A stretch of 64,000 nt of DNA from Saprospiraceae bacterium (GCA_016710585.1 JADJVN010000002.1:310001-374000); one strand, 5' to 3'; counted from the stretch's first letter, positions 27,605-37,429 are shown. Translations and numbers: made by a program. The notes: generated from the sequence alone by a model not told the origin.

Positions 27605-28923
27605 TGATAGTCATTTTAGGATGTGGGGAAAGCGGATTTGGTGCGGCTATGTTGGCCAAGCAAAATGCTATTCCTGTATTCATAAGTGATAATAATGCGA
27701 TTAACCAAGATATTAAGACTCAATTAATAGATTTGGAAATCGACTTCGAAGAAAATGGACATGAATTAGTCTACGATATTTCACCTCAGTATATCGTCAA
27801 AAGTCCAGGAATCCCTAATAAAGTTCCTGTAGTAAATTATTTTATTTCCAAGGGAATTCCTATCATTTCAGAAATTGAATTTGGATATCAGTTTTGTAAT
27901 GGAAAAATTATTGCCATAACGGGTAGTAATGGCAAGACGACTACAACAAACCTATTGTATCATCTTTTATTTTCAGCGGGAAAGAAAGTGGTTAAGTCTG
28001 GCAATGTCGGCTATTCTTTTTGTAAAGCAATAGCAGAGAATGCTTACGATTATTTCGTTTTGGAATTAAGTAGTTTTCAGTTGGATGATATCAAAAGTTT
28101 TAAGCCAAATATTGCTGCAATACTAAATATTACTCCCGATCATTTAGATCGATATGACTATCAGTTTCAGAACTATATCAATTCTAAATTTAGAATCCTA
28201 AAGAATCAAGAATCTGAGGATGCGTTTTATTATTTGAAAAATGATGAACTAATCTCTAGTAATCTTAGAGACTTGAAAGTTAGAACTAGCGTAAAAGCAG
28301 TTGAATATACATTTGATAAAAACGCGGAAGTATTGACATTGTCAAATTCAAATTTCAATCTGGAGTCAAGCAACTTAAAAGGAAATCACAATGCGATGAA
28401 TGCTGCTATTGCATTAAGCATTGCATTGGATCTAAATATCAAGGATGAAGTATTGCAAGAGGGACTCAATTCTTTTGTAAATGATCCTCATCGCTTGGAA
28501 AAAGTAGCAACGATCAATGGCGTCGATTATATTAACGATAGTAAAGCCACCAATGTAGATTCTACTTTTTGGGCATTAGATGCTATGCATAAAAAAATAG
28601 TATGGATCGTAGGTGGTCAAGACAAAGGAAATGATTATAGTGTATTATTGCCACTAGTAAAATCAAAGGTGAAGGCAATCGTAGGTTTAGGTGTAGATAA
28701 TTCTAAAATAATAAGTTATTTTAATCCATATATAAAAGTTATCGTTGATACAAAATCAATAAATGATGCAATAGAATATTCAAGTCAACTTGCAGAAAAT
28801 GGAGATGTCGTATTACTCTCTCCAGCATGTGCAAGTTTTGATTTGTTTAAGAATTATATGGATAGAGGAGATCAGTTTAAAACGATTATTAATCAAAAGC
28901 GACTCAAAGAATGGAATCAATAA
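27604..28923 (+). CDS. murD: UDP-MurNAc-L-Ala D-Glu ligase MurD
   Basis: 439 residues with a GTG start overlapping the mraY stop. N-terminal Rossmann-like VILGCGESGFG, ATP loop ITGSNGKTTT, ILNITPDHLDR, NDSKATNVDS and the C-terminal LLSPACASFD motif, all typical of MurD. It adds D-glutamate to UDP-MurNAc-L-Ala in the cytoplasm. It overlaps ftsW by 13 bases, in line with a tightly packed operon. Confidence 0.96.
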   Translation: MIVILGCGESGFGAAMLAKQNAIPVFISDNNAINQDIKTQLIDLEIDFEENGHELVYDISPQYIVKSPGIPNKVPVVNYFISKGIPIISEIEFGYQFCNGKIIAITGSNGKTTTTNLLYHLLFSAGKKVVKSGNVGYSFCKAIAENAYDYFVLELSSFQLDDIKSFKPNIAAILNITPDHLDRYDYQFQNYINSKFRILKNQESEDAFYYLKNDELISSNLRDLKVRTSVKAVEYTFDKNAEVLTLSNSNFNLESSNLKGNHNAMNAAIALSIALDLNIKDEVLQEGLNSFVNDPHRLEKVATINGVDYINDSKATNVDSTFWALDAMHKKIVWIVGGQDKGNDYSVLLPLVKSKVKAIVGLGVDNSKIISYFNPYIKVIVDTKSINDAIEYSSQLAENGDVVLLSPACASFDLFKNYMDRGDQFKTIINQKRLKEWNQ

Positions 28924-30107
28924 TATTGAATCTAAAGGATAGTATCAAGAGTGATCGATTTTTATGGTCATTGGTTTTTATTTTAACTTTTTGTTCATTG
29001 CTTGCTGTATATAGTACATCTGCAAGTTTAACTAAGTTTAATTCAGATACTACAGTATTTTTTTTATTAAAGCATGTTCCATTTTTGATTATGGGATTAT
29101 TTGTGACATGGTTGTTTAGTAAAATGGATTATTTGGAGTTTAGTAAATGGGCTCCAGTGATGTTGCTTATTGCTGTTATTCTGCAGATTTGGGCATTATT
29201 TTTTGGAGTCAATATTAATGAAGCGAAACGATGGATACAAGTACCATTTTTAGATATTTCATTTCAGCCATCTGATTTTGCAAAGATTGCATTGATCTGT
29301 TATGTGGCTCGTTCATTGAGTGCTAAGCAAGATCAGATAAAAAGTTTTAAGAATGCATTTCTTCCATTATTATTGCCAATAGTGGTGATGTGTGGCTTGA
29401 TCGCCCCTGCAAATTTTTCTACTGCTGCATTATTATTTATTTGTTGCTTGTTGATGTTATTTGTAGGGAGAGTTTCTCTAGTTTCTATTTTAGGATTAAT
29501 AGGATTGGGTTTGCTTACTTTTGGATTTTTGATATATCTCAGTGAATATTTTCCCAATGCGATTCGATCTGCTACTTGGGCAAATCGTTTGACAGAATTT
29601 TTACATTCTGAAGATGGCGGTCATCAAATCCAACAGGCAAAAATTGCAATCGCTAACGGAGGTTGGTTTGGCCAGAGTCCAGGTAATAGTGCATTGCGAA
29701 ATTTTGTTCCTTATGCATGGGCAGATTTTATTTATGCTATCATTTGTGAAGAGTGGGGAATCATCATCGGTGGTCTCGGGATTATAGTTTTGTATTTAAT
29801 GCTATTGATCCATTGTGTTTCCATCGTGACCAAATCACCTAAAGCTTTTGGAGCTTTATTGGCTATAGGTCTTGGATTTAATATAGTGATTCATGCTTTT
29901 GCCAACATTGCTGTTTCTCTCGATTTGGTCCCAGTCACGGGAGTCAATCTTCCGATGATCAGTAAGGGAGGTACTTCATTATTGATTACCAGTGCTGCAT
30001 TGGGGATGATCATAAGTGTGAGTAAAAATTTGAAAGATTTAAGTCTTGGTTCCGACTCTAATGAAGAATTGAGTTTGAGTAAAAATGAAGATGAGAGTTC
30101 TAATTAG
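28911..30107 (+). CDS. ftsW: Septal peptidoglycan polymerase FtsW
   Basis: 398 residues, SEDS family, about ten membrane helices. Visible: the N-terminal VYSTSAS segment, KRWIQVPFLDISFQPSDFAK (the RW..P....QPSE/D motif) and late-loop GVNLPMISKGGTSLL. It polymerises glycan strands from lipid II at the septum with FtsI as partner. The C-terminal tail is acidic and Ser-rich. It overlaps murD by 13 bases and murG by 23. Confidence 0.95.
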   Translation: MESIILNLKDSIKSDRFLWSLVFILTFCSLLAVYSTSASLTKFNSDTTVFFLLKHVPFLIMGLFVTWLFSKMDYLEFSKWAPVMLLIAVILQIWALFFGVNINEAKRWIQVPFLDISFQPSDFAKIALICYVARSLSAKQDQIKSFKNAFLPLLLPIVVMCGLIAPANFSTAALLFICCLLMLFVGRVSLVSILGLIGLGLLTFGFLIYLSEYFPNAIRSATWANRLTEFLHSEDGGHQIQQAKIAIANGGWFGQSPGNSALRNFVPYAWADFIYAIICEEWGIIIGGLGIIVLYLMLLIHCVSIVTKSPKAFGALLAIGLGFNIVIHAFANIAVSLDLVPVTGVNLPMISKGGTSLLITSAALGMIISVSKNLKDLSLGSDSNEELSLSKNEDESSN

Positions 30108-31188
30108 TGGCGGAGGTACAGGAGGTCATATATTTCCGGCTATAGCGATAGCTGATGCATTGAAGAAGAAAAATCCAGAATGCGAGATTCTTTTTGTAGG
30201 CGCAGAAGGCAAGATGGAGATGGAAAAAATTCCGGCTGCTGGATATAAGATTGTTGGTTTACCTGTGCGTGGATTTCAAAGGAAGTTCACTTTTGAAAAT
30301 TTGGAAGTAATATGGAATTTATGTGCAAGCATGATCAAAGCATGGACTTTAGTAGGCAAGTTTAAACCAGATGCTATTCTTGGTGTAGGCGGATATGCGA
30401 GTGGTCCGGTGATGCGTGTTGGTGGGTGGCGTAATGTTCCAATTTTTATTCAAGAACAAAATTCTTTTCCCGGTGTGACAAATAAAATTTTGGCGGCAAG
30501 TGCACGTAAAATATTTGTTGCTTATGAAGGGATGGAGATTTTTTTTGCAAAGGAGAAATTATTGAATTTAGGTAATCCAGTGCGAAAAGATTTGTTGAAT
30601 AATATAAGTAAATCGGATGCATTAAGTCATTTTCAACTTTCAGCAGAAAAGAAGACTATAGCAGTTTTGGGAGGAAGTCTCGGAGCAAGAGCGTTAAATG
30701 AAATGCTAGCTTTGATCACTGATGAAATATTAAATGATGATTCCATACAGTTGATTTGGCAGTGTGGAAAAATATATGAAGATCAAATAAAGAATAGTCC
30801 ATTGCAAAAGTGCGATAGGGTAAAGATTTATACTTTTATTTCTAGAATGGATATGGTGTATGCAGCAAGTGATCTTGTTATTTGTAGAGCGGGTGCTCTT
30901 ACTTTGGCAGAATTGGCTGTAAGAGCTAAACCATCCATATTAATCCCTTCGCCCAATGTAGCTGAAGATCATCAAAGGAAAAATGCTCAAGCTTTTGTAA
31001 ATCAAAATGCAGCGGTGATGATTTTAGAAAAGGATATCGATAAAAGCATTTGGGATAGAATAAAAGCTTTATTGAAAAATGAAGAAGAGCTAAAGCGAAT
31101 TGAAGGAAATTTGAAGCGCTTGGCGAAAAAGAATGCTGCAGATGATATTGCTGAGGCAGTGATCGAAGAAGTAAATAAAAAGAATTAA
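30085..31188 (+). CDS. murG: Lipid II synthase MurG
   Basis: 367 residues. The N-terminal loop ISGGGTGGHIFPA and the C-terminal ICRAGALTLAEL plus NVAEDHQRKNA motifs identify MurG, a GT-B glycosyltransferase that transfers GlcNAc from UDP-GlcNAc to lipid I on the inner face of the membrane. Two ATG codons (30085 and 30091) are possible starts; both overlap the end of ftsW. murC follows after 41 bases. Confidence 0.96.
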   Translation: MKMRVLISGGGTGGHIFPAIAIADALKKKNPECEILFVGAEGKMEMEKIPAAGYKIVGLPVRGFQRKFTFENLEVIWNLCASMIKAWTLVGKFKPDAILGVGGYASGPVMRVGGWRNVPIFIQEQNSFPGVTNKILAASARKIFVAYEGMEIFFAKEKLLNLGNPVRKDLLNNISKSDALSHFQLSAEKKTIAVLGGSLGARALNEMLALITDEILNDDSIQLIWQCGKIYEDQIKNSPLQKCDRVKIYTFISRMDMVYAASDLVICRAGALTLAELAVRAKPSILIPSPNVAEDHQRKNAQAFVNQNAAVMILEKDIDKSIWDRIKALLKNEEELKRIEGNLKRLAKKNAADDIAEAVIEEVNKKN

Positions 31189-31229
31189 TTAATAAAATAT
31201 TATTGTGAACTAGTTTGTATTGAAGATTT

Positions 31230-32600
31230 ATGATTTTACCGAGTAAAATATATTTTTTAGGCATAGGAGGCATTGGGATGAGTGCCTTGGCTCGGTATTT
31301 TAATCAGCGAGGAGTAGCGATACATGGGTATGATAAATATAGATCAGAATTGTGTATCCAATTGGAAGAAGAAGGCATGCATATTCACTATACTGAAGAT
31401 ATCAGTTTGATTCCGCTTGATTGTGAACTTATTGTTCGCACACCTGCAATTCCAATTAATTCAATTGAATATAATTTTATATTATCTCATTTTAAAAATA
31501 TAAAGAAGCGATCACAGGTCTTAGGTGAGATCGTTTCAGCCCATAGAAGTATTGCTGTAGCAGGAACCCATGGCAAAACGAGTACCAGTGCAATGATTAC
31601 TTTTTTACTTGAGCAATCTGGCATCCCTGTTACTGCTTTTCTCGGTGGTGTATTGAGCAATTATAATTCCAATTTTATCGACTCTGGGGATGAGTGGATG
31701 ATTGCTGAAGCTGATGAATTTGATCGGTCATTCTTACAATTATATCCAGATATCGCAGTGATTAATTCCTTGGACGCAGATCATCTAGATATTTATGGAA
31801 GTAGAGAGGAGATGGTGAGATCATACCTACTCTTTGCTTCTCAGATTAAAGAAAACGGTACATTGCTTTTGTCCCATCATATTAGTGAATCTGAAGTAGA
31901 GATGTTCATTAATGCAGTAAAGCCTAGTGTGGAAGTCATTCAATTTGGTGGTGAAGATAATGAAGTTTTTTCTAGAATTGTAAAGTCAGAGAATGCACGT
32001 GTAACTTTTGATTATTGTGACAAGAGTTATTTTATTTATAATTTGGAGATGGACTTTCCTGGAACTCACAATGTAGAAAATGCTACCGCAGGAATTTATA
32101 TTGCAAAGATGTTGGGAGTGAGCTCCGATTCCATAAAGATTTCTTTAAGTAAATTTCGAGGAATAAAAAGAAGATTTGAAAAAATATTTGACAATGGAAG
32201 ATTTATTGTCATCGATGATTATGCTCATCATCCTACAGAATTAAAGGCAGCCATTGACACTGCAAAATCAAATTTTCAAGGGAAAAAGATATTGGGTGTT
32301 TTCCAACCACATCTATATTCAAGGACACAATTGTTTTTTAATGAATTTGCACATGAGTTAAGTCAATTGGATAGTGTGATTCTACTTGACATTTATCCTG
32401 CTCGGGAAGTAGCTATTCCAGGAGTAAACTCTAGTATGATCATAGAAAAGATGTTGGATATTCCAAAGCAGTTATGTGTAATGGACAATTTAATTGAGGA
32501 GATAAGAAAGATGAATTTCGATGTTATATTAGTATTAGGCGCAGGTGATATCGATACAAAATTAGGAGATATAGTGGACTATTTAAAAAGTATAAAATGA
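31230..32600 (+). CDS. murC: UDP-N-acetylmuramate-L-alanine ligase MurC
   Basis: 456 residues. N-terminal FLGIGGIGMSALA, ATP loop VAGTHGKTSTSAM, EADEFDRSFL, DDYAHHPTEL, FQPHLYSRT and VLGAGDID are standard MurC motifs. It adds the first L-alanine to UDP-MurNAc in the cytoplasm. The stop overlaps the ftsQ start by 4 bases, so these are coupled. Confidence 0.97.
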   Translation: MILPSKIYFLGIGGIGMSALARYFNQRGVAIHGYDKYRSELCIQLEEEGMHIHYTEDISLIPLDCELIVRTPAIPINSIEYNFILSHFKNIKKRSQVLGEIVSAHRSIAVAGTHGKTSTSAMITFLLEQSGIPVTAFLGGVLSNYNSNFIDSGDEWMIAEADEFDRSFLQLYPDIAVINSLDADHLDIYGSREEMVRSYLLFASQIKENGTLLLSHHISESEVEMFINAVKPSVEVIQFGGEDNEVFSRIVKSENARVTFDYCDKSYFIYNLEMDFPGTHNVENATAGIYIAKMLGVSSDSIKISLSKFRGIKRRFEKIFDNGRFIVIDDYAHHPTELKAAIDTAKSNFQGKKILGVFQPHLYSRTQLFFNEFAHELSQLDSVILLDIYPAREVAIPGVNSSMIIEKMLDIPKQLCVMDNLIEEIRKMNFDVILVLGAGDIDTKLGDIVDYLKSIK

Positions 32601-33388
32601 ATAAGAATGTCAAAGGCTTAATTATCATTTCTGTTCACCTATTGATTTTGATGGGTGTTGGGATGGCTTGGATGTGGTCCATAAGAGAACAGCGTGTCTC
32701 AAAATCAAACAAAGTTCAAGTTAATATACTGAGATCAAATAATGAGAATATATTGATAACAGAACAAGAATTGTTGACTCATATAAGTCAGATCCTAAAG
32801 AAAGATTTTCGCAAAGTTCGGGTATCTTCTTTGAATTTGAAGAATATAGAATCTGTAGCAAAGTCATTGCCGGTCATTGCTTCTGCCGAGGTTTTTATTG
32901 ATGCAAACAATACATTGAACGTTCAAGCGATTCAGAGAGATCCACTTTTTAGAATCGTCGATCACAATGGTGAACAATTTTATATCGACAGCGAAGGAAA
33001 TAAAATTCCTTATTCAAAGAACTATTCGGCAAGAGTTCCTGTTGTAACAGGTAATATCCCAAGTTTAGCAGGAAACACTATTTGGCGAAAGGAAAATCAA
33101 ATTTTTCATTCCATCTTTGGAATAGTTAAATCAATCAATGATGATCCCTTTACCAAATCCCTTATAGAACAAATTAATATAGATGATTTAGGTCAGTATA
33201 GTCTTGTACCAAAAGTAGGCAATGAAAAAATCGTATTAGGAAAGTTAAACAATCTTCAAGATAAGTTGAGCCGATTGAAATTTTTCTATCAAGAAGGATT
33301 GCGCTACGAAGGATGGAATGTATACGAGACCATTGATTTGAAAAATGATAATCAAGTCGTCTGTAAAAAATACGAATCTGAAACATAA
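32597..33388 (+). CDS. ftsQ: Cell division protein FtsQ
   Basis: 263 residues. Single membrane helix near residues 7-27, then a periplasmic POTRA-like region (~55-120) and a beta domain with YIDSEGNKIPY and ARVPVVTGNIP, matching the FtsQ/DivIB beta domain (FVDxxGxxxP...LPxLxG). FtsQ scaffolds FtsL/FtsB and recruits FtsWI. The placement between murC and ftsA agrees. Confidence 0.92.
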   Translation: MNKNVKGLIIISVHLLILMGVGMAWMWSIREQRVSKSNKVQVNILRSNNENILITEQELLTHISQILKKDFRKVRVSSLNLKNIESVAKSLPVIASAEVFIDANNTLNVQAIQRDPLFRIVDHNGEQFYIDSEGNKIPYSKNYSARVPVVTGNIPSLAGNTIWRKENQIFHSIFGIVKSINDDPFTKSLIEQINIDDLGQYSLVPKVGNEKIVLGKLNNLQDKLSRLKFFYQEGLRYEGWNVYETIDLKNDNQVVCKKYESET

Positions 33389-33425
33389 TTCTTTTTATAA
33401 ATATTTTTAAAAAAACTCAAGAAGT

Positions 33426-34784
33426 ATGGAAACCATTAAAACTCAAAACCAAGACACTGTAGTCGCTGTTGATTTAGGATCGACAAAAGTTTATTCTGTT
33501 ATCGCAAGAAAAAATATTCTAGGGCGAATAGAGATCATCGGCTATGGCAAGAGTAGCAATGAAGGAGTGATCAGAGGTGTCGTATCCAATATTGATAAAA
33601 CAGCAAAAGCGATTTCTGATGCTATCGATATGGCTGAAAAAACCAGTAGGCAAGAAATATCTGCAATCCATACAGGGATCGCAGGTCAACATATAAAGAC
33701 GATGTCCCATCAAGCGATGAGTTATCGCAATAATCCACAAGATGAGATTAGTCAAGAAGAACTGGATAAGTTAAATCAAGAGATGGTAAAAGTGGCGCTA
33801 CCACTTGGAGAACAAATACTTCATGTATTACCACAAGAATATACCATCGATGATCAAACAAATATCATGGATCCAATAGGGATGTGTGGATCGAAGTTGC
33901 AATGTAATTATCAGATCATATCTGGACAAACCGCAGCCACAAATAATATTAATCGCAGTTTTGAAAAAGCGGGATTGCAGATTGAATCGATTCGATTGAA
34001 TTCGCTTTCTTCTGCTGAATCTGTATTGTCGCATGAAGAGAAAGAAGCTGGAGTAGTGCTTATCGATATGGGTGGTGGTACTACTGATATCAGCATTTAC
34101 CAAGAAGGTATATTGAGATATACATCAAGTATCCCAATCGGAAGTGCGATCATTACTAAAGATATCAAAGCTGGATGCACTGTAACTCACGACCAAGCAG
34201 AAAAATTGAAAGTGAGATTTGGATCAGCTTTGGCAGAAGAAGTTATAGATAATAGAATCATTACCATTCCTGGAATTATGGGTAGAGAGCCAAAAGAAAT
34301 ATCCGAAAAGAATTTGGCTAGGATCATACAAGCTAGAGTTCAAGAAATTTTTGATTTTATCATGTTTGAAATTCATAAGAGTGGATTTGAGAATAGACTA
34401 GTAGCAGGAATTGTGTTGACAGGTGGTGGAGCTAATTTGAAGAATATAGATTTATTGGCAGAATATCAGACTGGTCTTCCATCTAGAATAGGTGATCCGA
34501 TTTCTTTTGGTAATAGTGCTTTTGATAAAGAAGTATTATTGCCAGAATATTCAGTATGTCTTGGTATCATCAAAGAAGCCATGAAGCATGTGACTGTTGT
34601 AGAACAAAAATCAAATTCAGCAAAAGCAGTATTTGATTTAGTCGAAGCGATGGACGAGAAGATACCAGAACCTGAGATGCAAAAAGAAAGGAATGCGAAA
34701 CCATCTTGGTTTGGTACAGCGATCAATAAAGGATACAGATCGATGAAAGAATTTTTTGAAGCTAGTCCAGATTCAGAGTTTTAA
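33426..34784 (+). CDS. ftsA: Cell division protein FtsA
   Basis: 452 residues, actin-like ATPase. Phosphate-1 motif VVAVDLGSTKVYSV, SHQAMSYRNN in the 1C domain, phosphate-2 VLIDMGGGTTDIS and adenosine motif GIVLTGGGANLKN. The C-terminus contains a predicted amphipathic helix (NKGYRSMKEFFE) for membrane attachment. FtsA tethers FtsZ to the membrane. It is followed after 109 bases by ftsZ, which appears to have its own promoter. Confidence 0.97.
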   Translation: METIKTQNQDTVVAVDLGSTKVYSVIARKNILGRIEIIGYGKSSNEGVIRGVVSNIDKTAKAISDAIDMAEKTSRQEISAIHTGIAGQHIKTMSHQAMSYRNNPQDEISQEELDKLNQEMVKVALPLGEQILHVLPQEYTIDDQTNIMDPIGMCGSKLQCNYQIISGQTAATNNINRSFEKAGLQIESIRLNSLSSAESVLSHEEKEAGVVLIDMGGGTTDISIYQEGILRYTSSIPIGSAIITKDIKAGCTVTHDQAEKLKVRFGSALAEEVIDNRIITIPGIMGREPKEISEKNLARIIQARVQEIFDFIMFEIHKSGFENRLVAGIVLTGGGANLKNIDLLAEYQTGLPSRIGDPISFGNSAFDKEVLLPEYSVCLGIIKEAMKHVTVVEQKSNSAKAVFDLVEAMDEKIPEPEMQKERNAKPSWFGTAINKGYRSMKEFFEASPDSEF

Positions 34785-34856
34785 GTCAAAACACATTTTT
34801 TTTAGTTATATATAAAAAAAAATTATAATTTATTTTTTTATTTAATATATAATACA

Positions 34857-34864
34857 TACCTTTA
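34857..34864 (+). promoter_or_regulatory. Putative -7 box upstream of ftsZ
   Basis: TACCTTTA, close to TAnnTTTG with A for G, 29 bases before the ftsZ ATG at the end of a very AT-rich 109-base gap. It could let ftsZ be expressed separately from the upstream cluster. Confidence 0.4.
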
Positions 34865-34893
34865 CACTGCAAAACAAATTACGAAAAGTTATC

Positions 34894-36276
34894 ATGGGTC
34901 AAGCATCGATTATCAAAGTTATAGGAGTCGGTGGCGGTGGAACAAACGCCGTTACTCACATGTATAATTTGGGAATACGTGGAGTAGACTTTGCAGTATG
35001 TAATACTGATCATCAAAGTCTTGATATTAGCACAGTTCCAGTAAAAGTGCAACTAGGTCCTTTGCTTACAGTAGGAAGGGGAGCAGGGAACAATCCAGAA
35101 GTAGGTAAGCAGGCCTGTCTCGAGTCTCAGGAAGAGCTTAGGAGGTTCTTAAGTGGAGATACGAAGATGCTATTTATCACTGCTGGAATGGGTGGTGGAA
35201 CTGGTACAGGTGCCGCGCCAATCATCGCAAAAATTGCAAAAGAATTAGATATACTTACAGTAGGAATTGTTACTCTACCTTTTCAATTTGAAGGTCCTAG
35301 GAGAGCTAGATTAGCTATAGAAGGGTTGGAGTCATTGAAAGATAATGTAGATGCATTGATTGTTATTTCAAATAACAAATTGAGAGAAATGTATGGCAAT
35401 CTAGCCATGTCAACAGCATTCACTAATGCAGATAATATATTGGCGACAGCTGCCAAAGGTATTGCAGAAATTATTACTGTTCCGGGATATATCAATGTTG
35501 ATTTTGAAGACGTGAATTTCGTCATGAAAGATAGTGGTGTTGCCATCATGGGATCAGCTATCTCTAGTGGTGAAGATCGCGCAAGGAAAGTGATCGAGTT
35601 GGCATTAAATTCACCCTTGTTGGAAGACAATGACATAAGAGGGGCAAAACATATATTGTTGAACATTACAACTGGTAGATCTCCAGAAATCACGATGGAT
35701 GAAGTCGGTGAGATCACTGAGTACATACAGCAAGAAGCAGGATTCGAGACAGATATTATATGGGGATCATGCGTTGATGAAAGTTTGGGAGAGAATATCA
35801 GTGTTACATTAATTGCAACTGGATTTGGGCAGGGCTATAAAGCAAGGCTTGAAGATTCAAAATCAAAAAATATAGTCAATTTAAATGATGATGACACACC
35901 TAAAGTATCAAGTGTCAGCACAAGTGGAAATACAATAGAATTTGAAGATATAAATAATTACAAGGCAGCACCCAAAGCTAATCCTACAATTCCTTTTCCA
36001 TACGGACAAAGTGTGAGAAAGGAGGAGAGGGCCATACCAGAAATCGCCGCTACTAACAATAAGGTTGGATTTGGAGTTAGTGGAAAATCGCTTTATGAAA
36101 GTAAAGACTTGACAGAAACTGAGAACATCCCTGCGTACGAAAGGAGGAATGTCCGATTGGATCAAGTGAATCACTCATCAGAACTCAACATGTCACGCAT
36201 GAGGATTATGATGGATGATGAACACAAAATGGAGATCCGAGAGGAAAATTCATTTCTTCATGATAATGTCGATTAA
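34894..36276 (+). CDS. ftsZ: Cell division GTPase FtsZ
   Basis: 460 residues. GTP-binding GVGGGGTNAV and the tubulin signature GGGTGTGAAP, GPRRARLA, T7 loop NVDFEDVNFVM with the catalytic Asp pair. A long, low-complexity linker (~330-440) ends in a basic/acidic tail and the C-terminal conserved peptide ENSFLHDNVD typical of Bacteroidota FtsZ. It polymerises into the Z ring and is tethered by FtsA. It is the last gene of the cluster and is followed by a strong terminator. Confidence 0.98.
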   Translation: MGQASIIKVIGVGGGGTNAVTHMYNLGIRGVDFAVCNTDHQSLDISTVPVKVQLGPLLTVGRGAGNNPEVGKQACLESQEELRRFLSGDTKMLFITAGMGGGTGTGAAPIIAKIAKELDILTVGIVTLPFQFEGPRRARLAIEGLESLKDNVDALIVISNNKLREMYGNLAMSTAFTNADNILATAAKGIAEIITVPGYINVDFEDVNFVMKDSGVAIMGSAISSGEDRARKVIELALNSPLLEDNDIRGAKHILLNITTGRSPEITMDEVGEITEYIQQEAGFETDIIWGSCVDESLGENISVTLIATGFGQGYKARLEDSKSKNIVNLNDDDTPKVSSVSTSGNTIEFEDINNYKAAPKANPTIPFPYGQSVRKEERAIPEIAATNNKVGFGVSGKSLYESKDLTETENIPAYERRNVRLDQVNHSSELNMSRMRIMMDDEHKMEIREENSFLHDNVD

Positions 36277-36319
36277 AGATGCTTCGTCTTTTCATACCTT
36301 TTCATGAGATTGGTTTATT

Positions 36320-36348
36320 AGTCCCGACAGCTGTGTCGGGACTTTTGT
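36320..36348 (+). terminator. Intrinsic terminator after ftsZ
   Basis: A perfect 10-base-pair stem, AGTCCCGACA (36320-36329) with TGTCGGGACT (36334-36343), loop GCTG, followed by a short T-rich tract (TTTGTTT). Marks the end of the dcw transcript 44 bases after the ftsZ stop. Confidence 0.85.
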
Positions 36349-36370
36349 TTTCCTCATATTCAATTAATCC

Positions 36371-36422
36371 GATTGTCGAAGTTTATAACTTCGATACAGT
36401 TCATTATGAATTTTTAATTCAA
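36371..36422 (+). repeat. L-type hairpin repeat, copy 1
   Basis: A 52-base unit with two palindromes: CGAAGTT-TAT-AACTTCG and TGAATT-TTT-AATTCA. The same unit occurs at 38057, 38100, 40155 (diverged) and 42574. A TATATTTACA box follows about 30 bases downstream, as in the other copies. No R-type partner is seen nearby, so this is a solo end. Confidence 0.8.
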
Positions 36423-36480
36423 CATTTGTTACTATAATAAAACACAGCAAAGCAGTATATTTACACTAAAGTAATAAAAT

Positions 36481-36585
36481 ACGATAGATGGGAATTATAA
36501 ATTTAAAACAAGTAAGATCTCAGATGGAAACTACGACTATCTTGGGAATTCTTCCACCACCTATTTTTTTAAAAAAAACTATTGA
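36481..36585 (+). other. Short open frame, possible gene remnant
   Basis: A 34-codon frame without its own ATG reads IDGNYKFKTSKISDGNYDYLG and then stops. The Gly/Asn/Tyr-rich text looks protein-like and might be the tail of a lost toxin or surface gene upstream of the small genes here. I cannot assign it. Confidence 0.2.
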
Positions 36586-36609
36586 TATTTGGGATCAAAA
36601 GAAATTAGG

Positions 36610-36948
36610 ATGAATAATGTTAAATTAAATGGAAGTATTGAAAGTTATTTAGTTTGGACATATAATAATGGAAATTATATTGTTTTCAAATCAGTAAATG
36701 ATGTGTTTCATTTTCTCTCAGGAGTAATGTTTTGTTATGGTCATCTAGAGAAAATAAATGATAAAGAAAAAATATTTATTGAAGATTTAGATAATTATAT
36801 AACAAATGAGTTAAAAATTGGAGATGAATTTTCTGGAATCAATTATTCATATTACATAATTAATCATCTTCAAAAAGATAATAATAATGGGTTATCTATT
36901 TTTTATAATTTATTTTTTCAATTTATTTCAAAAGTTTGTACAAAGTGA
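36610..36948 (+). CDS. Unknown small accessory protein
   Basis: About 112 residues from the ATG at 36610 (an in-frame TTG at 36589 is less likely). Very AT-rich. Cytoplasmic, no signal or membrane helix. Its second half (DLDNYITNELKIG... NNNGLSIFYNLFFQFISK) resembles that of the next gene (DLNNYIERKLLIM... DKDGIKLFYKLLDEFVAQ), so they are likely distant paralogues. Tandem paralogues of this size in such an island are often immunity proteins for polymorphic toxins, but I see no intact toxin here. Function unknown. Confidence 0.6.
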   Translation: MNNVKLNGSIESYLVWTYNNGNYIVFKSVNDVFHFLSGVMFCYGHLEKINDKEKIFIEDLDNYITNELKIGDEFSGINYSYYIINHLQKDNNNGLSIFYNLFFQFISKVCTK

Positions 36949-36972
36949 TACTTGATAATCTAGATTAATATT

Positions 36973-37305
36973 ATGAGTAAAGTTCAAGATTCTCAATTAT
37001 ACAAATATCTGATGTTTTTAAAAAAGTATACATCAGAATACAATATCAAAGAAATATTTAATTTGGCCCTCGGGTATCAAATGGGGTCAAAAGAAGAGTG
37101 GATATCAGATTTGAATAATTATATCGAGCGAAAACTGCTTATCATGTATTTTGGAAATCAATTTGATAAATTGCCCAAAAATTATGGAATAATAATTTAT
37201 GAAAATCAGAATGATGACAAAGATGGAATAAAACTTTTTTACAAATTATTAGATGAATTTGTAGCACAGTACGAAGATATTAGAATAAATTCTAGTTCAG
37301 TATGA
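36973..37305 (+). CDS. Unknown small accessory protein, paralogue of the preceding gene
   Basis: 110 residues, soluble and charged, with helices around LYKYLMFLKKY and LFYKLLDEFV. It shares spacing and a DLNNYIxxxL segment with the upstream product. It begins 24 bases after that gene and is probably co-transcribed with it. An immunity-like role is a guess from context. Confidence 0.6.
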   Translation: MSKVQDSQLYKYLMFLKKYTSEYNIKEIFNLALGYQMGSKEEWISDLNNYIERKLLIMYFGNQFDKLPKNYGIIIYENQNDDKDGIKLFYKLLDEFVAQYEDIRINSSSV

Positions 37306-37345
37306 ATTTAGAATTTAAGTACATATAAATTACTAAGCAAATCAA

Positions 37346-37429
37346 ATGAGAATTGAAATAAGAAGAAGTGAGTATGATATTGAAGAATGTTATTCAGGTT
37401 TTAACTTAGATGACTTAGATAAAAGATAA
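37346..37429 (+). CDS. Very small ORF of uncertain reality
   Basis: 27 codons from ATG, reading MRIEIRRSEYDIEECYSGF and ending LDKR. It ends 2 bases before the next gene, so translation coupling is possible. It could be a real peptide, a gene remnant or chance. Confidence 0.25.
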   Translation: MRIEIRRSEYDIEECYSGFNLDDLDKR

